DNA of 64,000 nt from Brachycybe producta (lineage: Eukaryota > Arthropoda > Diplopoda > Playtdesmida > Andrognathidae): contig JAUPFP010000022.1 of assembly GCA_036925085.1 (NCBI GenBank), forward strand, positions 1,813,501-1,877,500, given 5' to 3'. Each line of letters starts with the position of its first letter. Position 1 is the stretch's first letter. The translations under genes were made by a program, and so were the position numbers. Of the stretch, positions 47,001 to 59,000 are shown piece after piece. Under the pieces are notes generated by a model. The model saw nothing but the letters and a program-made list of their open reading frames with translations. It did not search any database and was not told the origin of the DNA.

Positions 47001-50000
47001 CCAGCCAATTAGACGTTGCCAGTCGTCATAACATGGGCGGAGCCAAACGAAGTTCTGACCGATTTCTAACTACCTGTTTATAAACAGCTCATTTTCGAAC
47101 TCTTTGATTATTCTAGTCTTTGAAAAGAGCAAAATTAAAAAAAACTAGAAGGGTAGTTCAATCAGTTAAGACTATTTTCATGTAAATACCTCCTGTTTCA
47201 AAATAAACGTTTCATAGACAAAAAAGTTTGTTAAACATTTGTGAAATTTCGTCATAAGCGAAATCCGACATTCCGCTTTAACTTAATTGAGTTCATCTTC
47301 AAAAAGACAACTTTTTTTTTTTTGCGTATTTAGGCAGTTGTCCAATTATTATTCTATTTCAGGATAGAACTTTTTTATACAGAAATTCTCACAGAATAAT
47401 GAACCAATAGAATTACTTATTAATATTCTGCTTTTTTTGTTTACAATGTTTCCGTAGAGCATCGCCGGCGATAATATTTCCATCGATTATCGCCAGCGAC
47501 AGTATCTCGGTCGACCATCGCCGGCGACAGTATCTCGGTCGACCATCGCCGGCGACAGTGTCTGCGTCGACCATCGCCGGCGACAGTGTCTGCGTCGACC
47601 ATCGCCGGCGACAGTGTCTCCGTCGACCATCGCCGGCGACAGTGTCTCCGTCGACCATCGCCGGCGACAGTGTCTCCGTCGACCATCGCCGGCGACAGTG
47701 TCTCCGTCGACCATCGCCGGCGACAGTGTCTCCGTCGATTATCGCCAGCGACTATGTCTCCGTCGACTATCGCCGGCGATTATCGCACAGTCTCTACAAG
47801 GCTTTACAGGATACATAAATAAGCCTCCAGTTTCCAATTCCGGCCTTTTGAGACATGAGTTTTAAGTCAAAGGTGTAGTGTTTTTTTTTTCTTCACTAAA
47901 CTCCAAAGTCCGAATCCAAAAAGTAAAAGTTTCGAACCTGAGCGCACTGTTTTAACTTCTTAAAAAAAAGCACTTGGAATCAATCAAGTGGGCACTTTGT
48001 CAAGTTTTATTTTCATATCATTATTATTTCTCAGGTAAAAATAGCCCAAAAGAAAAATGTGTCAATGTGAGTGAGAGGCAAACAAACACATAACAACAAC
48101 AAAGACTCTCAAAAGTACAAGTGGGACGAAGAAGAAACAACAGTAAAATCTTTTATCAAGGTTGTCAACTGTGTCACCAAAAAAAGGACCAACACACAAA
48201 ATGGTCAACAAAATCATAAAAACACACAACACATGAAGAGAACACGTGTTCACTTCATGTGGATTTTCTGCGTTTTGAGCGTATTTTGCACAGAAAGATA
48301 AGAAGAATTTGGAAGATAAAACTTAGCACTTGAACTTTTAACTTGAATTCTCTTGTGAACAGAAGGGTTTTCATCAAATACAGAAAAACCACAGGCAATT
48401 AGAAATCGGGACGAACACAAGTTGGCTCCGCCCCTTGTTATGACGACCGACAACTTCTAATTGGTTGGTTATGTAGTCTGACGTCCCATGCTCCACCCTT
48501 TTCAACGTCGAACCAATTAGAAGTTGCCGTTCGTCATAAAAAGGGCGGAGCCAACTTGTGTTCGTCCCGATTTCTAAATGCCTGTGTGTGTGCTCAGCAC
48601 AATACAGTCGTTTGCACAGGCAATTAGAAATCGGGACGAACACAAGTTGGCTCCGCCCCTTTTTATGACGACCGACAACTTCTAATTGGTTGGTTATGTA
48701 GTCTGACGACACGTGCTCCGCCCTTTTCAACGTCGAACCACACAACAAACCATTTAGAAGTTGCCGTTCGTCATAAAAAAGGGCGGAGCCAACTTCTGTT
48801 CGTCCCGTTTTCTAATTGCCTGTGTCTGTGTGTGGATAGAGAGGAGAGACAGGCAATTAGAAAACGGGATGAACAGAAGGTGGCTCCGCCCTTTTTATGA
48901 CGACCGACAACTTCTAATTGGTTGGTTATGTAGTCTGACGACACGTGCTCCGCCCTTTTCAACGTCGAACCATACAACAAACCAATTAGAAGTTGCCGGT
49001 CGTCATAAAAAAGGGCGGAGCCAACTTCTGTATGTCCCGATTTCTAATTGCCTGTATTTCGGCGGTCGGACCCGGATCACCAATGGATCACCTTGTGGCC
49101 TGACCCTGAGTGAAGCCACACTTGTTTTTTTATTAATAATTTAATATTTAATATTATTTCATTTATTTGTATCTTTCTTAATGAATAATAATAGGATTCT
49201 TATTATGAAGGATTCGAAAACCTTTTAAGATTCGAGAAGATTTAGGATTCGTCCCACCTCTAGTTGTTTTTGCAAAATAAATTACTAGAAAGAAGGAGAA
49301 CACACACAACACTGACAGAGATGTATAGACATTTGACCCTAAATATTTTTGAAGCCCCTCCCCTCCTCCATTTTATTATCCCCTTGAAAACGCCTCAACA
49401 CAAAATTCCAAATCTTATGTTTACTTTTTTTTCTTCCCATCTTGTTTCCTTATAGAAAATCAGACCATTCAGTGAGTTGAGTGAATGATTGTGGCCTGAA
49501 TTATAATAAAAAAATTCCAAAATTTCATGTTTTTGTTTCTCTTTTTTGTTCATTTTTTTTTTACTCCAATAATAAATCATAATAAATTTTCCGAATGTCC
49601 CACATCCAGAAGAATTAAGTGGGTTTAAAAAAGCAAAATGTCCACAAACTACTCTAAAGCCGACCATAGACGTAACATTTAACTGCACATGTTTATCTTT
49701 CTATGCTGACAGGCAATTAGAAATCGGGACAAACAGAAGTTGGCTCCGCCCTTTTTATGACGACCGGCAACTTCTAATTGGTTGATTATGTAGTCGGACG
49801 TCACATGCTCCGCCCTTTTCAACGTCGAACCACACAACAAACCAATTAGAAGTTCCCGGTCGTCATAAAAAAGGGCGGAGCCCACTTCTGTTCATCCCGT
49901 TTTCTAACTGCCTGTACAATAAGAGGCTATTTTTCAACTCAGGTAGTTAGAAAACGGGACAAACAGAAGTTGGCTCCGCCCTTGTTATGTCGACCGGCAA

Positions 50001-53000
50001 CTTCTAATTGGTTTGTTGTGTAATTCGACGTTGAAAAGGGCGGAGCATGTGACGTCAGACTACATAACTAACGAATTTTTTTAGAAGTTGCCGGTCGTCA
50101 TAAAAAAGAACGGAGCCAACTTCTGTTCGTCCCGATTTCTAATTGCCTGTTGTATGCTGCGCCGTTCATGTCAAAAAAAATCTCCAAAATGAGTGATATC
50201 ATAAATTGATTATTAATGATATCACTAATTAGACAGGCAGTTAGAAATCGGTCAGAACTTCAGTTGGCTCCGCCCTTTATATGACGACCAGCAACTTCTA
50301 ATTGGTTTGTTGTGTGGTTCGACGTTGAAAAGGGCGGAGCATGTGACGTCAGACTACATAACCAACCAATTTAGAAGTTGCCGATCGTAATAAAAAGGGC
50401 GAAGCCAACTGAAGTTCTGACCGATTTCTAACTGCCTGTCTAATTTGAAGTATTTTTTTTGACATAAATGGGCACAGCATAGAACGGTAGACATGCGCAG
50501 TTTAAAGTTACGTCTAGGGCCGGCGGCCTAACAAAAACCCAACAACAAAAAAAAAACCAAAAAAAAAGGGTTGAAAGGTTTTGTTTTTGTATCTGTTTTT
50601 TAACGCAATTATCATATAATAAACAAACGAAAAATATATATATTATAATTTCTAAAAGTGGGCCATGGGTTTCGGCCGCAGTTGACCGAAGCGACCCCAA
50701 TTTTTATTTTCATTCTCCCCCTCTTCCAAACCACCCCTTCAACTCTCTATTCCTTAAAATTTCGCCCAATTTTCTTTGACTTATTGAAAATTGATCAAAT
50801 TTCCAAAACAAAATGAATGAAACTTGGATCAAGATTTTTGGACTTGACTCTTAGTTCATCCAAAAAAAAAAAAAAACTTAATGATCATTAGAGTAAAAGA
50901 GGATTTTAATTTCAAATCTTGTGTGAACTTTCTAATTTTAGATCATTTTTTAAGATCCACAAAAAAAAAATACGCAACAACAAAATATGAATTACTTTTA
51001 AAGAAGAAAATCTTCCATAATTTCGAAATAAAACGCAAAAAAAACCAACGAAATTCATCCGAATTTCGCACACAGGCATTTTTTTTTGGAAAGCTCTACC
51101 CTCTCTCTTTTTTTCTCTCTCTCTCTTTCATCTCTCTCTCTCTCTCACACCATATCTCTCTCTCTCTCTCCATACCGCGTTTCCACTACAAAAATTAACT
51201 GCAGTTTAAAAAGTTAACCACAGTTAATTTTCTAGTGACAACAACCATTAACAATGGTTACATTTCACAGGCAATTAGAAATCGGGACGAACAGAAGTTG
51301 GTTCCGCCCTTTTTATGACGACCGGGCAACTTCTAATTGGTTTGTTGTGTAGTCTGACGTCACATGCTCCGCACCTTTTCAACGTCAGACTACATAACCA
51401 GCCAATTAGAAGTTGCCCGGTCGTCATAAAAAGGGCGGAACCAACTTCTGTTTGTCCCGATTTCTAATTGCCTGTTTACATTTCTGAATGCACACATTTC
51501 CAGTGCGCAATTCAGAGTGGGCGTGGTTGAGTTGCTCCTATAAATGTTCATGAGTATGTAACTTTGGAAATTCATTGCACGTGAACCGGAAGAGCGGGAA
51601 TGGCAATGTCGGGTGCAGTACATTCCGAGTGAAATGTGCAAGACAAGCATGTCTTCACTTCCTATGTGCCTCAACTGATAGGCCAATTCAGAATGGGCGT
51701 GGTTGGTAGGGTGATAACATGTGTGTAACCTTGCACAATTAATCTAGAGTTGTCCTTGAAATCTAGCCTCTAAACAGTCTCATTAATTTAAAAAAAAAAC
51801 CAATTCTTTTCGCCTAAATTAATAACTATTATTTTGGCCTCAATTTGGACGAAAAATCGATTCTAAAAAAAAAATAGCCAACTAAAGGATCAATCAAAAA
51901 TCGATCTCTTTTCAAGCCAATCATATCGATATTTCAAAAGATCGATCCACAATCGACATACTAATTAGTAATACCAGAAAAGATTAAAGGAACTCACCTC
52001 CATGACCAGATAAACTTGGTGCGGCGTTTCCTATAAAAAGAGAAACAAAAAGAAACCATAAACCAAACAAATTTAAAAACAACACATTTCTTTAATTAAG
52101 AGACATTAAAACAACTAATTAAAACTCTCAATCTCTTCCACTGTGCGTGTAATTAGTTCTATAAGATTCATAACCGCTCTTCTCCTTATCTCCCCTCCCC
52201 CCCCTCCCCTTTTCTTTCTCAACTTTATCATCTCATTTCATCAGAAAAGTTCACTTGAATCATTTCTTTGTATTTTTAGTAGTGAAAACCAAACGTGATA
52301 CACAGGCAATTAGAAAACGGGACAAACAGAAGTTGGCTCCGCCCTTTTTATGACGACCGGCAACTTCTAATTGGTTTGTTGTGTGGTTCGACGTTGAAAA
52401 GGGCGGAGCATGTGACGTCAGACTACATAACCAACCAATTAGAAGTTGTGTTCATCATAAAAAGGGCGGAGCCAATTTGTGTCCGTCCCGATTTCTAATT
52501 GCCTGTACGTGACACACACACAGCAATGGATTGCTATCACAGTCTTATTGCTAAGACTGAATTGCGTTTGAAAATACTCTTCGTATTGTTGTAATTAAGG
52601 CAACCAAGAAAAATGTGTTCTTCACTCTAAAGCACCTGGAGGAGAGACTAGAACTCTAGTCTGAAGAATGTTTTCAGCCTCTCACTAGATTTTTTTTTAC
52701 TGAAAAATGAATTTTCTGGTTGCCACACAGTCGTTAATAATACGAGCTCAGCAATATCAAGGAGCTGAAAAAGTCCATTCGCCGGGAAATCGCTACTCTG
52801 GGAGAAGAAATGACAAGCAGTTCAGCCCAGCACTAAAATTTCGTTTGCCCCGCCCTTTTATGACATCAGACCAAGTAACAAACTTCAGTTGGCTCCGCCC
52901 TTTTTATGACGAACGCAACTTATAATTGGTTGGTTATGTAGTCTGACGTCACATGCTCCGCCCCTTTTCAACGTCGAACTCCACACAACAAACCAATTAG

Positions 53001-56000
53001 AAGTTGCCATTCGTCATACAAAGGGCGGAACCAACTGAAGTTCGTCCCGATTTCTAAATGCCTGTCACACAAGAGTGTCCCAGGCATAATAATGTCATGA
53101 CTCAAGAGACACGAGCCTCCTATATGGGTGCCATTCTATAATTCCCTCTTTTTGTGATTTATAAGAGTTCAAAATTGGCTGCACATTTTCTTGGCAGCTA
53201 AAACAGGAAGTGAAATATTTCCAAAAATACAAAACATTTCTTATTTTAATTTAACTCACACAACTCCTCTTTAAAATTGTTAGTAAACTATGGTTACATT
53301 TAGAAAATCCTATCGGGAAGCTTCACTGCTGTCCGCTATTATGTTAAAAGTCGTTTAACTTATGCTACTTTGCAGCATGCTCGCACATGCGTAGTATCCA
53401 ACCAACTTTTGCATTGCTGTTACATTACTTAATGATGTGAACCTGGACTTCGTTTTGGAAATAGCAAAAAGAAGGTGTGGCCACGTATAGCAGCAACTAG
53501 GATGTTTTCTCGATGCATCATGGGTAATGCATCATAATCGACTGGTTGCAAATGATGCTGTCATTTTTGCAAGTCAAAGGCTCTATTCCTCCTACTACTA
53601 CTTTATACCACAGGCATTTAGAAAACGGGACAAACAATAGTTTGCTCCGCCCCTTTATATGACGACCGGCAACTTCTAATTGGTTGGTTATGTAGTCTGA
53701 CGTCACATGCTCCGCCCTTTTCAACGTCAAACTCTACACAACAAACCAATTAGAAGTTGCCTGTCGTCAGAGAAATTGCAGAGCCAACTTCTGTCTGTCC
53801 CGATTTCTAATTGCCTGTCTTCTTCCTACCTAATGCAATAAAATAAGACATTTTCAAATGCAGCCATTTTCTTTCCTGAGGCCCCATGACACACAGATTC
53901 ACTTTTTTGAACCACTTTTCACAAGAGCTCCAAAGGCAACCACAGAGCTCAACTACTTTCGACTTCAATTTGCAATCTAAAAAGTGGTCTGTGTAAAAAA
54001 AAAAAACCACGTCACACGCTCGTGCATCTCGTGATTCCACACAAAGACACGCTCACACGAATGGGCCATCTAAATCACGTGACAAACGTGATCTAACAGC
54101 AGCAGCAGCAAAGCAAAAACTATGGGCCTCTCTGGTAGAAAGAAAAGAAAAAAAAGCCAGAAAAACGTGACCCGAAATTCATTAAGTATTTATGTCACAT
54201 AAATAATTAAAGATATATCGTGATGGCTGACAGAAAAATGTGCTTCTATTTTATCCATTGAACCCTCCTCCTCCTCTTCAGTCTATATAAGCGTCGACCC
54301 AGAAATAAGAGAAAGAATCACATGACAACTTGGCATGCAATTGTCAATCTCATTCCAAACACACAAACTCCCCATAAAGCTATACAGATACACACTGATG
54401 ATAAAAAGGGTTGTGTCCCCCCCCCCTCTGAGGCCCCTTAATGGGTGAAAGGGGGCCGCGCATTCATAGGTTTCAAAGGTGTTTTAAGGCCAGAAGAAGA
54501 AGAGGAAGTGTTTTTTAAATGAGAGAACTTGTATCTTGTTATATAATCCATTTTTTTTTGCTCTTCAAAATAACACAGAAAAAAAAAAACGAGGTCAATG
54601 CAAAATTCCAAAAGTTCATTGAAAGTGACCTTTGAACTCTTATCACGTTTAAGCCCTTTGTGTATGTGTGTGTGTTTGCGTGTTATACTACTACAAATCA
54701 CCACATCCGGTCCACTTCATAATGTAAATCAGAAGAAGAAGAAAAAAACCTGTTTTTGATCTACTTTTCCATTAAGTTATTTTCCAGTCCATACATTTTT
54801 TATGCTTTTAAAAGTAGCCATTTGCAAAATATGCAATAAACTTGCTTAAAAACTGCTTAAAACCAACATAAATATACAAAAAGGTAAATCCACTAAGAGC
54901 TTTTTCTATGGAGCATTGAGTGCTATAGCTGAGTGTTGCCAATAGATGGCGCAAACTGTATCTTAGAGCTTCAGTTAGTAGGGCTCGGATTTTGATGCAA
55001 AATATCAACCGGAATGTTTCTCAATTTGTGGCCCAAGAGCCAACTTTGAAGTAATCATCATTAGAGCAACTGCAATTATGTTATTTCTAATAAAAACAAA
55101 GCTGGATAGAGAGGCTAAATGTCTTGTTACTATCAGTTGTTAACTAGAGTTCTAGCCTCTAACCATTTTATTATCTAAACGAGATTGTCACTTCACAATT
55201 GGCACTTGGGCCACATATTGAGAAACATTCCGGTTGATATTATTGCATCAAAATCCGAGCCCTAATAAGCCTACAGGGCGTACGAGATTTTCTTCCAATG
55301 TCGACCTTTAAAAAAGCTAGCCATACTTGTACGAGATTCACCACCTGTGTCGTCTTCCTCCTTGGCAAGATGGCTTCCTTTTAGCTTCAAAAAGCAGACG
55401 ATTCTTCATTCACTTTTTCGCGTTTTCTTTTCTAACATGGGAGTTGCTTTATACCTTTATATTATGTATCTTAATTAAAACGGATTAATTCTTAATTTTC
55501 AGAAGAAAAATGAAGAAATTGAAAATGTTTTAAGAAACTAGAAACAAAAATATATCTTTGAAAATAAACTTTTTTATGACAATTCTCGTTTTTTTCATTT
55601 AAATTGAGATGAAAACGTCAAAACTGTCCAAAAAAATACTTAAAAACCACAAATTTTTTTTAAGTCAATTTCGATGAAAAACTTCTGAAAGTATGTTTCA
55701 GTTACTCTTCTAGTTTTTTATAATACTTGCAGGGGTTTTTTTTTGAAAATTTTTTTACCGTAAGATGGTTTCACAAACAGCTGATTTAGATTTAGAAACT
55801 AGAATTGTAGTTCAATAACTTCAATTACCTTAAGGCCTTGTTTCCACTGGGGTGAAAATTTGAACTTTTTGAAAATTTCAACTGGTGAAAAATAGAACAG
55901 ACGTGACCCCGCCCATTCACTATCATTGGCAAAAAGGTCACGTGTCTTCCATTTTTGATAAGTTCAAATTTTCACTTCAGTGGAAACAAGGTCTTATACC

Positions 56001-59000
56001 TTGTACACACACATGAGTTAAATGAATTCAAATTAAATGTGTTCAGGTGAATTATACGGAATCCAGTTAAGGACATGAACACCAAATAAAAATTGACTTT
56101 ATTATTAATATTTTAAATTGAAATTTACTAAATCAATATTTTAATGTCAATAGTTCATATAAATTATATTTAAATTTAAATTGAAATCGACATATTGTTT
56201 GTTTGTCCTTCACAGGGCTCCGTAGAACACGTTTATTATTTAAATGCATTTAAAATATCAGGTGTGTGTATTAAGATTGAACTACCCCTTCTAGTTTCTA
56301 AAACACTCAACTTTTTCTTCACTTTCAACGTGAAAGTCACAAATAATTCAAAAAAAAAATACCTTAAAACTATTTGCTCATTTTCAAAAAAAAAAAAATG
56401 CCATAAAAAGTTTATTTTAAAAGATATATTTCAACATAAAAACTAACGAAACTTTTTCTCTTTGAAAACACACCCTGTATTAGACAATGAAACTGTCATA
56501 AGAACACCCTGTATTTTTTTTTTTTTTCAGTCACGAGGTTTTCTCTTTCTTTGAATTTCTGCTTGCACGTGCTCGAATATTACTAGAGAGTAGAAGGGGG
56601 AGTAGTAGAGAGGGGGAGGGGGGATAAATGTAAGTAAATTACAAAGAAATAAGGAGGAGGAGGAGGAGGGGGGGCGGAGTCATGAAGAGAACACGTGAAA
56701 AACGGTTCTCATTCTAAGAGCGCTCCCCAATTTGTAATAATTTAAAAATCAAATTATAACTCATACAATTTTGGAAAGAAGCCAAAACAGCTGATTGACA
56801 CGTGTACACAAACCACACATACAGTTCAGAATCATCACTTCCGGTTTGATTAGAGAAGTCTCTCTCTCTCTCTCTCTCTCCCCCCTTTTCAAACTATCCA
56901 GCTGTTAAGACAGTGTTGCCAATTTCACTTTTTCTTATCACGTTTTTCTGTCTTAAACAAAAAAATGTTCAGCTTCAGCCAACAATGAAGAGTTTTTTTT
57001 TTAAAAAAAGCCACTTAACTTTCTAAATTAGTAAGTTTTAGTACTTAACTGACCTTCGATTGTTTTAACAAACACACAAAAGAAGGGAGGAGCAAACATT
57101 ATGAAGAAAAAAGGTTTAAAAACCAAGGTTTCAATGTTGGAAATTTTTTTTCTTCTTTCCTTTTTCTTAACGCATTATAACACCCGTCAAAGTGAGAAAT
57201 CAGTCATTCTGTGAAATTCGCTAGTCAATTTGTGCAAAACAACCAATCCAGTTATAGCGTTAGCCCATTAGTATTAGCAGGGCGCATGCGTATTGCCATC
57301 TTATCGTTTTTATATAGGATTTTATATAGGTGAACGTCTCATCGGCAGTTTCCATTGGTGATCAATAGATGGCGCTGCTAACGCAAATCTGCAATCACTT
57401 TTCTATATAAAACAATAAGATGGCAATACGCACGCGCTCTGCTAATACTAATGGGCTAACGCTAATCCAATCCGGTAGAGTGACTAACCTATTGGGCAAT
57501 GTAACAACATGCAATTAATTGTTATTTTAAGGTGGTTTTTAGTAATAAAAAAAAGACTGAACTCTTGCCTCAAATTAAAAGAGAAACTTTTAAAAAATCT
57601 TTTATAAACTAGAAAGGTCACTGAATAACTTACGGGTAATTTCATATTGATACAATTTTTTTTTTTTTTAAAAAAATAAGCTTATTTTATGACAGTTTCA
57701 CAAAAATGATTTTAGAAAAAGTTAGAAACTAGAATCGTAACAAAAATAATCGCTTTTATTTCTCCTGATGATGAAGTTAACGCCAGTTTCAAATTTGTCA
57801 GCTGAAAGTTTCTAAAAAATTTTCTCTATAAAAAGTTTATTTTGAAAGATATCATCATGAAAATTCTTACGTGAGATCAGCGTTCTAGTTTCTAACACTT
57901 TTCAAATGCAGAGAGAACAAATTATCATAAGCAGTTAGAAATCGGGAAGAACTTCAGTTGGCTCTCCGCCTTTTTTATGGACGAACGGCAACTTCTAATT
58001 GGTTGGTTATGTAGTCTGACGTCACACGCTCCGCCATTTTCAACGTCGAACCACACAACAAACCAATTAGAAGTTGCCGTTCGTCATAAAAAGGCCGGAG
58101 CCAACTGAAGTTCTCCCCGATTTCTAACTGTCTGTCAATTATCACCAATAGACCTAAACTGTAGTTCGAAAAATCAAGCTTTTCATTCATAAAAACGCGC
58201 GTCACAAATCATTTTGTTGGTCAAATATGCTGATTTATAGTCAATTAGTCATTCTGTAAATTGACTAGGCAATATGCGTTTTGCATATTGCCTAGTCAAT
58301 TTACAGAATGACTAATTTACTCACTTCGACGGCAAAATGAAACAAAATGGTCAAAATGCATAAAATTCATTACTCACTTTACAATCAAGCAAAGCGACGA
58401 CATTTTCATGGTGAAGTTCAGTTAGTTCCTACGGAAAGAAAAAAACAAAACACCAACAAAATTAGCCTATTTAAAAAAAAGCGGTGGGCGGAGTCTCCTT
58501 TCTGCAAAAAAAAAAGAAAAAAATGGCCGAATTTGCATATTCGTCACGTGAAGAGAAGAAAATATATGACAAATGGCCACGTGAAAATGACAAGAAAGGG
58601 GGGAGGAGAGGCAGAGCAAAGGTCGACCTTCGCAACGCACGTGAACAGATAATGATACCCACCCTCTAAGCACCAATACCCTCTCTAAGCTCCACCCACT
58701 TAATGTTTCTTTTTTTTTTGTTTCATTCACCTGTCAAATCATTAAAATGAGATTGACAACTGTAATAACTCATTTCGTAAGCTCCGCCTACTATTTTTTC
58801 TCTCACGGTGTATAAATTTCACCTGTCAATCATAATAAGATCAGGTGAAGATATCAAAATCAAACAAAAGAAAAACTCCACCCATTTTAACGGTTAATTA
58901 AACAATAATAAGATCATCAGGTCCACAAATTCAAGAAGGAAAACTCAGCATTTGAAACCTAAACTTGTACTCTCTCTCTCTCTTTCTCACAGGCAATTAG

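Noticed and set aside
47459..47790. CRISPR-like array of 28 bp repeats
   Set aside because: There are no unique spacers, the units abut, and the genome is eukaryotic.
47413..47865. Repeated 75-86 residue open frames
   Set aside because: Translations of the 28 bp satellite in several frames.
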